Source: Chloroflexota bacterium
GTDB lineage: Bacteria > Chloroflexota > Anaerolineae > Caldilineales > Caldilineaceae
Assembly (NCBI GenBank): GCA_003577005.1
Contig: QEUW01000020.1
Span: 1 to 64,000, forward strand
Length of the DNA stretch: 64,000 bases
Direction: 5' to 3'
The first letter of the stretch is position 1. Each line of letters begins with the position of its first letter. The notes beneath the pieces are model-generated. The model saw only the letters and a list, made by a program, of their open reading frames with translations. It made no database searches and was not told where the DNA came from. Position numbers and translations under genes: made by a program. Positions 16,470-27,088 of the stretch are shown here, in pieces.

Positions 16470-18434
16470 ATGGGTATTGCTGCTGATATTGCCATCATTA
16501 TCGTCGCTGCTTTGTTGGGCGGATTGGTTGCCCAACGGCTGCGCCAGCCGTTGATCCTGGGGTACATCCTGGCTGGGGTGGTAGTGGGGCCGTATACAGG
16601 TGGCGTGACTGTCTCCAACGTGCATGATATCGAACTACTGGCCGAGATTGGCGTGGCGTTGCTTCTCTTTGGGCTGGGGCTGGAGTTTTCACTCAAAGAG
16701 CTTCAGCCGGTGCGCCGCATTGCCCTGTTCGGCACACCGGTGCAGATGGGGCTTACCATTACCCTGGGGATGGGGATAGGTCAATGGATGGGTTGGGGAT
16801 GGGTGGCATCGCTCTGGTTTGGCGCATTGATTGCGCTTTCTAGCACGATGGTGCTACTCAAAACATTGATGAGCCAGGACCGGTTGGGCACTTTGTCGAG
16901 CCGGGTAATGATTGGCATGTTGATCATTCAGGACCTGGCTGTTGTCCCGCTGATGTTGATCCTGCCCCAGCTAAACGATCTGGAGCGCGGCTTGCCGGCA
17001 TTGGGGTGGGCGGCAGTACGGGCGGCGCTCTTCCTTGCGGCCATGATCTTTGTCGGCACACGTGTCATCCCACGCTTGATGCAGGCCATCGCAGGCTGGA
17101 ATTCGCGTGAACTCTTTTTGCTGGCCGTTACAGCGTTGGGGCTAGGAATTGGCTACGCCACCTATCTCTTTGGCCTTTCGTTTGCTTTTGGTGCCTTTGT
17201 TGCCGGGATGGTCTTGAGCGAATCCGACTACAGTCACCAAGCCTTGAGTGACATCATTCCACTGCGCGATGTCTTTGGCCTTCTCTTCTTTGTCTCGGTA
17301 GGAATGTTGCTCGACCCCATATTTCTGGTGGAAAACCTGGCTACAGTGCTACTGGTCGTAACATTGGTTGGAGTGGGTAAGGCGCTGATATTCAGCGTGG
17401 TGACACGGACATTTGGCTATGTTAACATTGCGCCCATTGCTGTTGCACTTGGTCTCTTTCAGGTGGGAGAATTCTCGTTTGTGTTGGCAAGGGTGGGTCT
17501 GGCCGGCGGGTCGATCAACGGCGACCTCTTTGCGTTGATGCTCACAGTGACGCTCGTTACGATGGTGTTGACGCCCTTTGCTACGCAGGCGGCTGAACCA
17601 TTCTACCAATTGATCAAACGCTGGCGCCCCAAGCGCGAGCCGCTCTATACCATCAATTTACCGGAAGGCAAACTGCATGACCACATCGTCATTGCCGGGG
17701 CTGGGCGCGTGGGGCAATACGTAGCGCGCGTCTTGCAACGTCTGGGGCTCCAGTTTGTCGCCATTGAACTCAACCAACAACTGTTGCAAGAGTGCAAAGA
17801 GGCCGGGCTGCCGGTCATCTTTGGGGATGCCAGCCATCCTGTTGTCCTCGAAGCTGCTCACGTCAAAGCTGCGCATCTGGTCTTGGTTACAACGCCATCG
17901 ATTAGCGTTACTGGCGCTGTTGTGGAACAGGTACGCCGGCTCAACCCAGACGTACATATGGTTGCGCGTGCTGAAAGCATCGACCAGTTGCGACGATTGC
18001 ATGGTATGGGAGTCTACGAGGTCGTCCAGCCACATTTCGAGGCCGGTCTTGAAATGACGCGACAGGCACTGCTCCATTTGGATATGCCCGCTTCCGAAAT
18101 CCAGCGCTTTACCGACGCGGTGCGCCAGGAGCTGTATGCCCCTATCTATAACGTCCACGAAGACTACCGGACTGTGGCAGAGTTGCGAGAGGCGCAACGG
18201 CTACTGGATGTAAGCTGGGTGCGTATTCCCCCCAATAGCCCGCTGGCCGGGTCAACAATTGCCGAGGCCGATATCCGGAACCGCACGGGGGCCTCGATTG
18301 TGGCGCTCCTGCGCGAGAGCGAATTGATGCCAAACCCAGAGGCGCGCCAGCGCCTTGCCGCCGGGGACATGATCGCGGTGCTGGCGAACCCCGCCCAACG
18401 CGCTCAGTTCGAGGCGCTCCTCCAGGCTGCATAA
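16470..18434 (+). CDS. Kef-type monovalent cation/proton antiporter with TrkA-N domain
   Basis: The 654-residue protein has about twelve membrane segments over residues 1-390 (CPA2 family; [28 protein letters not shown] [15 protein letters not shown] and [17 protein letters not shown] are signature stretches). A cytosolic Rossmann TrkA-N domain follows ([34 protein letters not shown]) and a TrkA-C domain ([20 protein letters not shown]). Such proteins exchange K+ or Na+ for protons under nucleotide or redox control. The ATG at 16470 has no clear Shine-Dalgarno because a hairpin occupies the leader. It converges on the receiver-like gene with a 10-bp gap. Confidence 0.92.
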   Translation: MGIAADIAIIIVAALLGGLVAQRLRQPLILGYILAGVVVGPYTGGVTVSNVHDIELLAEIGVALLLFGLGLEFSLKELQPVRRIALFGTPVQMGLTITLGMGIGQWMGWGWVASLWFGALIALSSTMVLLKTLMSQDRLGTLSSRVMIGMLIIQDLAVVPLMLILPQLNDLERGLPALGWAAVRAALFLAAMIFVGTRVIPRLMQAIAGWNSRELFLLAVTALGLGIGYATYLFGLSFAFGAFVAGMVLSESDYSHQALSDIIPLRDVFGLLFFVSVGMLLDPIFLVENLATVLLVVTLVGVGKALIFSVVTRTFGYVNIAPIAVALGLFQVGEFSFVLARVGLAGGSINGDLFALMLTVTLVTMVLTPFATQAAEPFYQLIKRWRPKREPLYTINLPEGKLHDHIVIAGAGRVGQYVARVLQRLGLQFVAIELNQQLLQECKEAGLPVIFGDASHPVVLEAAHVKAAHLVLVTTPSISVTGAVVEQVRRLNPDVHMVARAESIDQLRRLHGMGVYEVVQPHFEAGLEMTRQALLHLDMPASEIQRFTDAVRQELYAPIYNVHEDYRTVAELREAQRLLDVSWVRIPPNSPLAGSTIAEADIRNRTGASIVALLRESELMPNPEARQRLAAGDMIAVLANPAQRAQFEALLQAA

Positions 18435-18444
18435 AGAAGAGAAT

Positions 18445-18864
18445 TCACCCTCCGATCCGCACAATAAAAACGTTCGGGTTGCTGCGTATGGTGTTGAGCG
18501 CGTCAACAAGGGCCGGCAGCCCGACATCCTCGGTGATAAAGGCGCGCACCCCCAGACGGTATAAGCGATCCAGTATCCCACGCCGGTGGCGCGGAGCCAA
18601 TATGATCATAGCGATGGAAGGGTATTGGTGGCGTATTGCATCGACCAGCGTGTAGTCAAGTTCTTCGCCTTCATAGGTATCGATCAGGAGAAGTTCTGGG
18701 CTGTTTGACCCCGCTTCTCCAAAAAAGTCGGTTAGTGACGGTGCCTGCTCTACCATCGTTACCCTTGCCGCCACCAACAGCGACAGCAGGCCAACCTGTG
18801 TTCGTTCAGGCGTTGCAACGACATGGAGCGTTAATGGCAGTAATTCTGTCCCCACTTGTGACAT
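18445..18864 (-). CDS. Degenerate response-regulator receiver protein
   Basis: The 139-residue protein has a receiver-like fold: LTLHVVATPERTQVGLLSLL at the position of the first strand, LLLIDTYEGEELDY with the phospho-acceptor Asp position, IAMIILAPRHRRGILDRLYRLGVRAFITEDVG for strands 4-5. The acidic pair normally at the first strand is replaced by AT, and the conserved Lys of strand 5 is replaced (FITED). No output domain follows. It is therefore probably a pseudo-receiver. ATG 18864 has GAGGG at correct spacing; upstream in-frame starts do not. Confidence 0.7.
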   Translation of the reverse strand: MSQVGTELLPLTLHVVATPERTQVGLLSLLVAARVTMVEQAPSLTDFFGEAGSNSPELLLIDTYEGEELDYTLVDAIRHQYPSIAMIILAPRHRRGILDRLYRLGVRAFITEDVGLPALVDALNTIRSNPNVFIVRIGG

Positions 18865-19390
18865 TTGAGAACCCTCGCAGACAAGTAGATTATCTCTCAA
18901 AAATCGAGCACGGCGACGCCAGACCCGGTTGATGGTTGACCTCGAATTAGAGAGAAGCAAGGCTGGTGTTGCGCTGTCCGCAGCGGTTTCATCCAAGCAA
19001 GAGCCTTGCTTCTAGTAAAAATGTCAACAGGCGCTAGAATAGCACGCATGGTTACACCCGACCATAGCCAGAAAGTACCATAGATCGGCGCCCAAACGGG
19101 CTAGGAATTAACAATGAGCCCTCTAGATTAGCTCAATTCCCAAGAAACCTGTAAGCTTCTATCTTGGTTGGCGTTCTGATAGAACGAGAAGGGCGGGTAG
19201 CATTCCTGCCAGCGGAGATACGACGAACTACACTGGCTAAAGCGCGTCTTGGTCAAAACCTGGTTTGGTTACAGCGACACCTATAGACTATACTAGATAG
19301 GGTTTTTAGTTGGCTCTGTGCAAAGCACAACCGCCAACTCACAAGCGTGATCGAACCGAACCACAACAGAGCTGTGTCCATACGAGCTTT
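18865..19390. other. Gene-free region with a promoter for the DUF4062 gene
   Basis: I see no supported gene in these 526 bp. TTGGTT (19265-19270) and TATACT (19289-19294), spaced 18 bp, form a plausible plus-strand promoter for the gene at 19391, giving a leader of about 90 bases. The left part should hold the minus-strand promoter of the receiver-like gene, but no good pair is seen. Confidence 0.5.
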
Positions 19391-19972
19391 ATGGCTGAAA
19401 CCCTACGCCTGTTTGTAAGCGCCACCAATGACCTGGAGTCCGAACGCGCCTGGATTGGTCGCGCCGTTGCCGAATTGCCCATTCAGATCGGCATCGAGAT
19501 TCGCCGTACGCCCGTGCGCGGCGCCTCATATGAAGAGATCTTTGAACTTATCAGCAACGTCGATCGTGTCTATTTTCTGATGGGCGAGGATATCACCGCG
19601 CCCTCTGGGGCCGAGTGGTTTAGCGCCTGGAAGCTGGAACGATCAGTGCTGCCGTTGCGCCGTGTAGGGCGGTGGACACCGGCCGCACACGATTTTATGC
19701 GCCTCTTCCCCGGCCAGTGGACTCCTTTCACGAGCGGGGAGGAGCTTGCGCGTATCGTTACGCTAGACCTGGTGAAGATCCTCCACCACCCTACCAATCG
19801 CTATGGTCTGAATGTCACCGAGTTGGAACTGCTCAACCTTCATGCGCAACGCATCAAGGCTTTAGGAGGAAGACCGTTGCCAGAACCTGGTGGCGCTGAA
19901 GGTGGCGGCATCCTCCTCGACCTTGGTCATCGCGAGCCAGTACAGGGCGTTGCCTTAGACGAAGCGCGCTAG
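19391..19972 (+). CDS. Stand-alone DUF4062-like protein
   Basis: The 193-residue protein begins MAETLRLFVSATNDLESERA, matching the DUF4062 signature (FVSSTxxDLxxER), and continues with PVRGASYEEIFELISNVDRVYFLMGEDITAPSGAEW. DUF4062 is a TIR-like fold usually found at the N-terminus of large NTPase or signalling proteins, some in defence clusters. Here it is followed only by about 100 residues (WTPFTSGEELARIVTLDL and a Gly-rich end) and no NTPase. No defence genes are adjacent. The ATG at 19391 has a weak ribosome site; upstream TTG 19310 would add 27 residues without family similarity. Confidence 0.7.
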   Translation: MAETLRLFVSATNDLESERAWIGRAVAELPIQIGIEIRRTPVRGASYEEIFELISNVDRVYFLMGEDITAPSGAEWFSAWKLERSVLPLRRVGRWTPAAHDFMRLFPGQWTPFTSGEELARIVTLDLVKILHHPTNRYGLNVTELELLNLHAQRIKALGGRPLPEPGGAEGGGILLDLGHREPVQGVALDEAR

Positions 19973-20104
19973 CGCTCGCACAACATCTTAACCCCTGGTC
20001 TCCGGTGCTAATCCTTAGCCCTTTCTTCATTTCGTATCCTGAAATTTGCATTTCATACGACTCCAGGTTTTATCCTCTCGTTATCTCCGTGCTATACTTC
20101 TGGA

Positions 20105-21643
20105 ATGAAGGTTACACAAGGCCAGCCGCGCCCCGGTGGCGCCCGCCTGGGCTTTTGGGCGGTGATGTTGCTAGGTATCTTTGCCTGGGCGCCGGCAACC
20201 TATCCCGGATACTGGCAAGGGTTGGAAGGCTTTGCGCCTATCTTCAATGTGGTAGAAATCCGCCCGTTAGCCCATATCGCAACCACTGCTGACTTCTGGC
20301 GCGGCGCCGGAGGGGATGCGTTTTTGCTTGCGCGCCCGTTGTTGGTATTGGGATTTTCGCCCACCGTCGCGGTGCGTGCATCTTTTATCCTGATGCTCAT
20401 CCTCGGTGGATTGGGGATGTATAGTTGGCTGCGGCCGCGATTGGGAGATCGAGCCGCAGGGCTGGCTGGTCTGGTCTATATGTTGCTGCCTCCAGTGCTG
20501 GCCACTGTTTATGTGCGCGGCAGCCTGAGCGATGCGGTTATTCTTGGTCTGATGCCAATGGCATTGGCCGGATTGAGCAGCTACGCCAGTGGGCGCTCAC
20601 TAACGGGGGCGATCATCGCGGTCAGCGCACTGTTGTGGATGTGGCGTGCTCAGGCCGGGCTGGCGCTGTTGGTGAGCCTGTTGCTCATTGGCTATGGCTG
20701 GTTTGTCGAACGACAGCGGTTGAGTATGGTCTTGGTGAGCGTCAGCAGTGTGGCCGGAGCATTGAGCTTGTGGCCAGTCTGGTCGCTACAAGGGCCAGCG
20801 CCAGTTCGCTTTCACGAACACTTTCTCGATATGCACCAGTTGTTGGGCGCCAGCGGGCAGAATGATGCACCCTTTCAGGTCGGTTTTGCAGCCTTGGGTC
20901 TGGCAATAGTAAGCGTGTGGCAGTGGGCGGGGAGCGCCGCCGACCAACTGGCGTCTGATCTTCGCCGCCTTTTCCGCTTCTGTGGCACAGGTTGCGTGCT
21001 TTTGATCGCACTCACGCTGAGTGGAAGTGCAATCTTCTGGCAATGGACGGGCGCCGAGCGGGTGCTGACCTATCCATGGCAGACGCTTTTACTAGCGGCG
21101 CCTTTGCTAGCGGCGCTGGCGGGGAGCCTCCCGGCGCTCAATGCCGGGTTTGGCACGCCAACAGTATGGGGGACGCTTGTCATCTTAACTATCCTGAGCA
21201 GCTATTCGTTTCTGACAGCCGATTTCACGCAGCTAGAGCCGCCGGATAGACCGGTAGCGGTATTTGGCCCGCAACATAACCTGGTCATTCTCGATGCTGA
21301 ATTGACCGAACGTGAGCATCCCTCGCAGGCCGAACTTCGTCTTACCTGGCAGTTATTACAGCCACTGGATACTGACTACAACATCTTTTTTCAGGCTCAG
21401 ACTGGCGATATGGTTGCCCCCCAGGTTGTTGCGCAATTGGATACGCAGCCGCTTGGCGAAAACCGGCCGGTCACGACCTGGCAACTCGGAGAAATCCTAA
21501 CCACTACCTACCGGCTCGACCTGGCTGAGCTACCGGCTGCGGCCGATCTGCGTTATGTTTTTGGTTATTACGACTGGCGCGACGGCCAACGTTTGCCTCT
21601 CACCAACGGTATCGATGACAAATTGGTTTTTTATGGTCAGTGA
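20105..21643 (+). CDS. Multi-pass membrane protein, glycosyltransferase-C-like
   Basis: The 512-residue protein has about ten to eleven hydrophobic segments in its first 370 residues, beginning ARLGFWAVMLLGIFAWAPATYPGYW, and a soluble C-terminal domain of about 130 residues with FFQAQTGDMVAPQ and YRLDLAELPAAADLRYVFGYYDW. The layout suits PMT-like or PTPS-related membrane glycosyl-transfer proteins of Chloroflexota. No catalytic motif can be asserted. A TATACT box ends only six bases before the ATG, so the transcript may be leaderless. It overlaps the next, similar gene by 11 bp. Confidence 0.75.
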   Translation: MKVTQGQPRPGGARLGFWAVMLLGIFAWAPATYPGYWQGLEGFAPIFNVVEIRPLAHIATTADFWRGAGGDAFLLARPLLVLGFSPTVAVRASFILMLILGGLGMYSWLRPRLGDRAAGLAGLVYMLLPPVLATVYVRGSLSDAVILGLMPMALAGLSSYASGRSLTGAIIAVSALLWMWRAQAGLALLVSLLLIGYGWFVERQRLSMVLVSVSSVAGALSLWPVWSLQGPAPVRFHEHFLDMHQLLGASGQNDAPFQVGFAALGLAIVSVWQWAGSAADQLASDLRRLFRFCGTGCVLLIALTLSGSAIFWQWTGAERVLTYPWQTLLLAAPLLAALAGSLPALNAGFGTPTVWGTLVILTILSSYSFLTADFTQLEPPDRPVAVFGPQHNLVILDAELTEREHPSQAELRLTWQLLQPLDTDYNIFFQAQTGDMVAPQVVAQLDTQPLGENRPVTTWQLGEILTTTYRLDLAELPAAADLRYVFGYYDWRDGQRLPLTNGIDDKLVFYGQ

Positions 21644-23573
21644 TGTTTCCAGGGTGGCCCGGCCCTCTCTGATTCCGGGGGGAGCCGGGCGCGAGACAGG
21701 GATTGCAAACAGGCTGCTTGCGGCCAACTCAGTCTGGCGTGAGCCGCTGTTCTGGCTGACGCTTGGTTTAACCCTCTTTGCTGTGGCGCCCTTTATGGCG
21801 CCGGGTTACTTCTGGGGGGCCAACGACGCTCGCCATCATGTCTACTTTCTCTTTGAATATCATCGCCTGGTGGAAGATGGCATCTGGTGGCCGCGTTGGA
21901 GCCCAGATTTTGCCTTTGGTTACGGGTATCCCTTTTTCAACATCTACGGCCCGTTTAGCCATTTTGTAGGCGAGTTACTGCTCTATTTTGGCGGCTTGAG
22001 TTATACCGGCGCCATCAAGACAGTTTTTGGCCTGAGCATCCTCGGCAGCGCAGCGGCCATGTATCTTTTTGTCCGTTCCTGGTTGGGAAGCGCCGCGGCG
22101 ATGGTGGCTGCCCTGGTCTACGTCTATATCCCCTATCACCTGCTCAATCTCTATGTGCGGGCCAATCTGGCCGAGAGTATGGCCTTTGTCTGGCTCCCGC
22201 TCTGTCTGTGGACGGTGCGGTCCGCCGTGTTGCGCCCATCCTGGGGCTGGGTGGCAGGTGTGGCGCTGAGCTACGCCGGGCTGATGTTGACCAGCAATTT
22301 GGTCGTCGTCTTGTTTAGCGGTACGTTGGGGCTTTATTGGGTTGTTCTGGTGCTGGTATACAGTACACCAACCAGTCCTCACGCAGGCAACCCTTTTTTT
22401 GCCCGTCTGGTTGGCTGGGTGCGCACAGGGATAGCGCCAGCGGTTGGGATCATTGCCGGATTGGGCTTGAGCGCCGTCTTTTGGCTACCTGCGATTCTAG
22501 AAATGCCCTATGTGCGCAACGACCAATGGTTTGCTGGGCGCTATGATTTTCGGGGCAATTTTGTCTACTTCCATCAGCTCTTTAGCCCGCAGTGGGGCTT
22601 TGGTGTCAGTCAGGCCGGCCCAAACGACCAGTTTGGCTTTCAGTTGGGTGTGGCGCCGCTGGTGTTGGCTGTGCTGGGGGCGCTCCTGGCCTGGCCGGTT
22701 TTGCGGTGGGCCGAACGCTGGGAGGTAGCCGTCTTTATTACTGCCGGGCTCGGTGGCATCTTGTTAGGGTTGCAGATCAGCGCCCCGGTGTGGGAATGGC
22801 CGTTGATTGGCGCCATCATCCAATACGCCCAATTCCCCTGGCGCTGGTTTATTCTGCCGGCGGTCTGCCTGAGCGTACTGGCCGGGCTGGTCGTCCATCC
22901 TTATGTGTTGCGCGAAGAGGGCCGGCTCTCGCTGCCGCTGTTGGGTCTGATCTGCGTGATCATCCTCAGCAGCCACCCCTATCTGCGCGTCGAAATCCGC
23001 GAACCGGCGGAGGGGCCCGTGAGTCTGGCCGCGCTCATGCGCTTCCAGCAATCCTCAGACGAAATGACCGGTAGCACCGCCTGGGTCAAGGAGATCCCCA
23101 CCTGGAGCCCAATGGCCGACTACTACATCAGCCAGGACGAGGCCGGCGGCCCGGTCAGGCCGGTGGACACGCTGGTGGACTACAGCAACCCGACCTGGCC
23201 GCTGGATTATGAGAGCTTTGGCGTCGCTTCTGTCGCCCACAGCACGGTGATGGAGGAGATCTTTTTTGCCAACAGGCGAGAGACCGAACAGCGGATCGTC
23301 TTTAATCACTTTTACTATCCGGGCTGGAAGGCCTATCTGCTCGACGGCGAGCATGGGCAGCCGGTGCGCGAGCTACCCATCATTCCCGAAGAGACCGGCA
23401 CATTGGGGCGCATGACCGTCCCGGTGCCGGTTGGCGAGGGTTATATTCTGCTCCGCTACGAAGATACGCCCCCACGCACCATCGGAAAAATGATTTCCCT
23501 GGCAACGGTGGTGCTGTTGGCGATTTTTGGAGTGGTAGCTGTCAGAAAGAGATTTAGAGATCGAGGAGATTGA
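21633..23573 (+). CDS. Large membrane protein, PTPS-related / YfhO-like
   Basis: The 646-residue protein has at least eleven membrane segments. ANDARHHVYFLFEYHRLVED and YGYPFFNIYGPFSHFVGELL match the family annotated as 6-pyruvoyl-tetrahydropterin synthase-related membrane proteins, which are GT-C-like and unrelated to that enzyme. The C-terminal 200 residues are mostly extracytoplasmic (NHFYYPGWKAYLLDGEHGQP resembles YfhO) with a last membrane helix and basic tail. Overlap with the previous gene (ATG within its last codons) implies translational coupling. The substrate is unknown; a lipid-linked sugar is likely for this fold. Confidence 0.8.
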   Translation: MVSDVSRVARPSLIPGGAGRETGIANRLLAANSVWREPLFWLTLGLTLFAVAPFMAPGYFWGANDARHHVYFLFEYHRLVEDGIWWPRWSPDFAFGYGYPFFNIYGPFSHFVGELLLYFGGLSYTGAIKTVFGLSILGSAAAMYLFVRSWLGSAAAMVAALVYVYIPYHLLNLYVRANLAESMAFVWLPLCLWTVRSAVLRPSWGWVAGVALSYAGLMLTSNLVVVLFSGTLGLYWVVLVLVYSTPTSPHAGNPFFARLVGWVRTGIAPAVGIIAGLGLSAVFWLPAILEMPYVRNDQWFAGRYDFRGNFVYFHQLFSPQWGFGVSQAGPNDQFGFQLGVAPLVLAVLGALLAWPVLRWAERWEVAVFITAGLGGILLGLQISAPVWEWPLIGAIIQYAQFPWRWFILPAVCLSVLAGLVVHPYVLREEGRLSLPLLGLICVIILSSHPYLRVEIREPAEGPVSLAALMRFQQSSDEMTGSTAWVKEIPTWSPMADYYISQDEAGGPVRPVDTLVDYSNPTWPLDYESFGVASVAHSTVMEEIFFANRRETEQRIVFNHFYYPGWKAYLLDGEHGQPVRELPIIPEETGTLGRMTVPVPVGEGYILLRYEDTPPRTIGKMISLATVVLLAIFGVVAVRKRFRDRGD

Positions 23574-23669
23574 AGAGATCTGGCGGGATGGCGAAGAACG
23601 CTTCGTACAACAAACTCGCATTATCTCCACAATTTCCCAAACCCAACAGAAACCCCAGGAGCACAAACC

Positions 23670-24275
23670 ATGTTGGACTCGGTTGTCGCGACGCCCTTCG
23701 CACCAGGGCGGCCGATGATCAGCGAGGAGGAGGTGGGCGAACTGGCCGCGCAACTTGGCGCGCCGGTTCGGCGGGCGTTTCATATCCAGGCCGATGAGTA
23801 TATCCGCGCCTACCGCTGGCGGGCGGATTCTGACCGCCGCGCCGAAGTCGTCTTTGCGATTCAAGACACAGCCGGTAGAATATGGGTTCACGCCAAACCG
23901 CACTATCCGGGCCACATCTTCCGCCTGCCATCGGGCGGGGTGCAGTGGACAGAGCTTGTGCGGGATGCGCTGCTGCGCGAGGTGGCGGAAGAGACCGGGA
24001 TGCCGGTCTATGTTCGTCGCTTTTTGGGGTTGATCGAGTACTGTTTTCACGATGGCGCTTCGACAAGATGTTTTGCCAGTTATGTCTTTCACCTGATGAG
24101 CGACGGCTCATCGCCACGGCTGCCGGCCGACGGCGAGATCTCGGCCTTCCGGACGATCCTGCCGTGCCAGTTGTTGCAGCTCAGCGCCGACATGCGCAAC
24201 ATTGTGGGGGGTCGCCGCGGCTGGGGCCAATGGCGGGCCCTGGTGCATGACCTGGTCTATGACCTGTTGGGGTAG
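23670..24275 (+). CDS. Nudix hydrolase
   Basis: The 201-residue protein has an intact Nudix box, GGVQWTELVRDALLREVAEETG, matching G-x5-E-x7-R-E-U-x-E-E-x-G at about residues 90-111. The Glu residues of REVAEE bind the divalent metal that drives hydrolysis of nucleoside-diphosphate linkages. The 85-residue N-terminal part and C-terminal helix do not show a known substrate signature. AGGAG eight bases upstream supports ATG 23670. It stands alone between the membrane protein and pheT. Confidence 0.92.
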   Translation: MLDSVVATPFAPGRPMISEEEVGELAAQLGAPVRRAFHIQADEYIRAYRWRADSDRRAEVVFAIQDTAGRIWVHAKPHYPGHIFRLPSGGVQWTELVRDALLREVAEETGMPVYVRRFLGLIEYCFHDGASTRCFASYVFHLMSDGSSPRLPADGEISAFRTILPCQLLQLSADMRNIVGGRRGWGQWRALVHDLVYDLLG

Positions 24276-24298
24276 TAGTGAAGAATAAATTGATCAAA

Positions 24299-24357
24299 TA
24301 GGGAGTAGAGAATGGGGAGTAGAGACCCACTTCCTACTTCCCATTCCTTACTCCCAG
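24299..24357. repeat. Word-type hairpin (GGGAGTAGAGA)
   Basis: Left arm: AGGGAGTAGAGAATGGGGAG and a further TAGAGA. Right arm: CTTCCTACTTCCCATTCCTTACTCCC, roughly complementary. It lies just before pheT. The same words occur inside the coding sequence at 12532-12596. Confidence 0.75.
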
Positions 24358-24377
24358 AACCCTGTTCGAGAAAACCA

Positions 24378-26960
24378 ATGCTTGTTCCCTTGTCCTGGCT
24401 GAAGGAATACGTTGACATTAATCTGCCCACCGAGGCGCTGGCCGAGCGGCTGACATTGGCCGGGCTGGAGGTGGCCGCTATCCGCCGCATGGGCGATTGG
24501 TGGGACCCGCAGACCCTGGTGGTGGGTCAAGTCGTGGCGGTGTTGCCCCACCCCAATGCGGAACGCCTGGTGCTGGTCGATGTGGATTACGGCGCCGCCG
24601 AGCCGCAGCGGGTGGTGACGGGGGCGCCCAATCTCTTTGCTTTTCGCGGCGCACAGTCGCTGCCCACGCTCAAAGTTGCCTTTGCCCGCGCCGGTGCAGT
24701 GCTCGTCGACGGTTACAGCGACGAACGTCCACGCCCCAAGAAGGCGCTCAAGCCCGCCAAGATTCGCGGGGTCGAGTCATCCGGCATGGTCTGCTCGGAG
24801 CGAGAGTTGGGGCTGAGCGACGAGCACGAGGGCATCCTCCTATTGCCGGAGGATGCGCCGGTCGGCGTGTCTTTGCGCGACTACCTGGGCGATGAAGTGC
24901 TGGAGATCGAGATCACACCAGACATGGCGCGCTGTCTCAGCATGATCGGCATTGCGCGCGAGGTGGCGGCGCTCACCGGCGGCCAGCTCCACCTGCCGGC
25001 CGATGAAGCGCAGGTGGAAGAAGACGGCCATGCCACCGACCATGTCGAAGTACGCATCGACGATCCGCAGCTTTGCAACCGCTACATCGGCATGGTGATC
25101 AAAAACGTTCGCGTTGGCCCGTCGCCTTTGTGGATGCAGGAACGGCTGCGCAAAGCGGGCCTGCGCCCTATCAACAATGTGGTAGACATCACCAACTATG
25201 TGATGCTCGAATGGGGCCAGCCGCTACACGCCTTCGATTACGATGTGCTGATGCAGCGTGCGCAACGAGTGGGCGACGCCAGACCCACCGTCATCGTGCG
25301 GCGCTCCAGGGCCGGTGAAAAGTTTACCACGCTCGACGATGTGGTGCGCGAGCTGGATGATTCTATGCTCATGATCACCGACACCGCCGGTTCGATTGCC
25401 ATTGCCGGCGTGATGGGCGGGCAGGAGAGCGAGGTCAGCGACCAGACTACGACCATTCTGCTCGAGGCGGCTACATTCGAGGGGATCAACAACCGGCGGA
25501 CGGCCCAGGCGTTGCGCCTCTTTAGTGAGGCCAGTTATCGCTTTGCCCGCGGTATTCCGCCGACGCTCAACGCCATTGCTGCCCGCCGCGCCGCCGAACT
25601 CATGCGCCGCTATGCCAGCGGCCAGATCGTCCCTGGGATGGCGGACACCTATCCTGTGCCGCAGCCGACGCGTATTGTCTACACCACCGAAAGCGATATG
25701 CGCCGCCTGCTTGGGATGCCCGTCTCGCTAAACGAGATTGCCGATGCGCTGCGCCGGCTGGGCTTTCAGGTGCAAACGGTAGACGCTGTTGCGCCTGAGG
25801 CCACAGCCGACGCCACGTTTGCACTCCACCGGACCGCGGACGAACCGCTCCTCGAATGCACGGTCCCCTGGCACCGGCTCGATGTGACGGTCCCGGCCGA
25901 TCTGACCGAGGAGGTGGCGCGCATCATTGGCTACGAAAAGGTGGGCGAAACTCTGCTCGTCGAGACCTTGCCCACCCAGCGCCGCAACGAAATCTTTGAG
26001 ACCGAAGAGCAGGTGCGCGATACGCTGGTCAACCTGGGGCTGCAAGAGAATATCAACAACCCGCTGACCACGCCGGAGAATCATGCAAGGCTGTATGGTG
26101 CGAGAGGTGAGCAGGAAGATGAGGCCGCCTATGTCACACTGGCGAACCCCATTGCACCCGAGCGCCGGGTGATGCGTCGTTCCATGCTGGTCAGCGCGCT
26201 TGAGAGCACGGCGCGCAACCTGCGCTACACCAACCGGCTTGCCACCTTTGAGGTGGGCCGCATCTACCGGCCGGAAAAGGGTGATGTCTCCAGTGGGAGC
26301 CTGTTGCCGGAAGAAGAACGGCGTATCAGCCTTGTCCTGACCGGGCCGCGGCGACCCGCGAGTTTTTACAACGACCCGGGCGCAACGGATGAGATGGATT
26401 TCTTTGACCTGAAAGGTATCGTCGAAACCATGCTCGACCGGCTCGGTGTTGATGGGGATCAGGTTGAGTACCGCGCCAGACCTGACACAGACACCTTTGG
26501 CCCGCGCTGCGCCGAAGTGCTGGTCAACGGCGAGGTGCTGGGTCTGATGGGCGAGCTACACCCGCAGGTGCGCGCCGCCTTTGGCCTGCCTGCCGTGCGC
26601 ATCAATGCCGCCGAATTCCGCTTACAGCCGCTCATCAAGCCCCACTGGCGTCTCCAACCCATGCGACCGATCAGCAACTATCCCCCAGTGGTGGAAGACC
26701 TGGCCTTTGTCGTAACCGACGAGGTAACGGCGCAGCAGATCCAGCGTGCTATCCGCCGCGCCGGGGGTGATCTGCTAACGGAGTTAGAACTCTTCGATAT
26801 CTATCGCGGCGACCCGCTCCCCGCGGGCCACAAGTCCATGGCCTACCAGGTAACCTATCAAAGCACCGACCACAGCCTGAGCGAACAGGAAGTCGCCCAG
26901 TCGCGCAGACGGATCATCGAAACCGTTGAGCAGGAGACGGGGGGGAAGCTGCGCGGGTAG
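24378..26960 (+). CDS. pheT: Phenylalanyl-tRNA synthetase beta subunit
   Basis: The 860-residue protein has the full bacterial PheT order: start [24 protein letters not shown]-type tRNA-binding domain ([20 protein letters not shown] near residues 50-70), B5 and B3/B4 regions ([40 protein letters not shown]), the catalytic-like core and the FDX-ACB anticodon-binding domain at the end ([20 protein letters not shown]). It acts as an alpha2-beta2 enzyme with PheS, which is not in this window, so the usual pheS-pheT operon is split. ATG 24378 matches the family start, although the ribosome site is weak behind a repeat. Confidence 0.97.
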   Translation: MLVPLSWLKEYVDINLPTEALAERLTLAGLEVAAIRRMGDWWDPQTLVVGQVVAVLPHPNAERLVLVDVDYGAAEPQRVVTGAPNLFAFRGAQSLPTLKVAFARAGAVLVDGYSDERPRPKKALKPAKIRGVESSGMVCSERELGLSDEHEGILLLPEDAPVGVSLRDYLGDEVLEIEITPDMARCLSMIGIAREVAALTGGQLHLPADEAQVEEDGHATDHVEVRIDDPQLCNRYIGMVIKNVRVGPSPLWMQERLRKAGLRPINNVVDITNYVMLEWGQPLHAFDYDVLMQRAQRVGDARPTVIVRRSRAGEKFTTLDDVVRELDDSMLMITDTAGSIAIAGVMGGQESEVSDQTTTILLEAATFEGINNRRTAQALRLFSEASYRFARGIPPTLNAIAARRAAELMRRYASGQIVPGMADTYPVPQPTRIVYTTESDMRRLLGMPVSLNEIADALRRLGFQVQTVDAVAPEATADATFALHRTADEPLLECTVPWHRLDVTVPADLTEEVARIIGYEKVGETLLVETLPTQRRNEIFETEEQVRDTLVNLGLQENINNPLTTPENHARLYGARGEQEDEAAYVTLANPIAPERRVMRRSMLVSALESTARNLRYTNRLATFEVGRIYRPEKGDVSSGSLLPEEERRISLVLTGPRRPASFYNDPGATDEMDFFDLKGIVETMLDRLGVDGDQVEYRARPDTDTFGPRCAEVLVNGEVLGLMGELHPQVRAAFGLPAVRINAAEFRLQPLIKPHWRLQPMRPISNYPPVVEDLAFVVTDEVTAQQIQRAIRRAGGDLLTELELFDIYRGDPLPAGHKSMAYQVTYQSTDHSLSEQEVAQSRRRIIETVEQETGGKLRG

Positions 26961-26964
26961 TTTA

Positions 26965-27088
26965 TAATCGGTAATGGGTAACAGGTAATCGGTAATTGTG
27001 AATGTTTCGCCTGGTGATAGCGTCCTGAGGGGCCGAGCGGCATTCATTACCGATTACTCATTACCGATTACGAATTACAAATCACCCA
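26965..27088. repeat. Word-type hairpin (GGTAAT)
   Basis: Left arm: repeated TAATCGGTAATGGGTAACAG words around 26965-26998. Right arm: ATTACCGATTACTCATTACC around 27046-27075. The loop of about 50 bp is unrelated. It lies between pheT and the converging small membrane protein gene. Confidence 0.75.
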
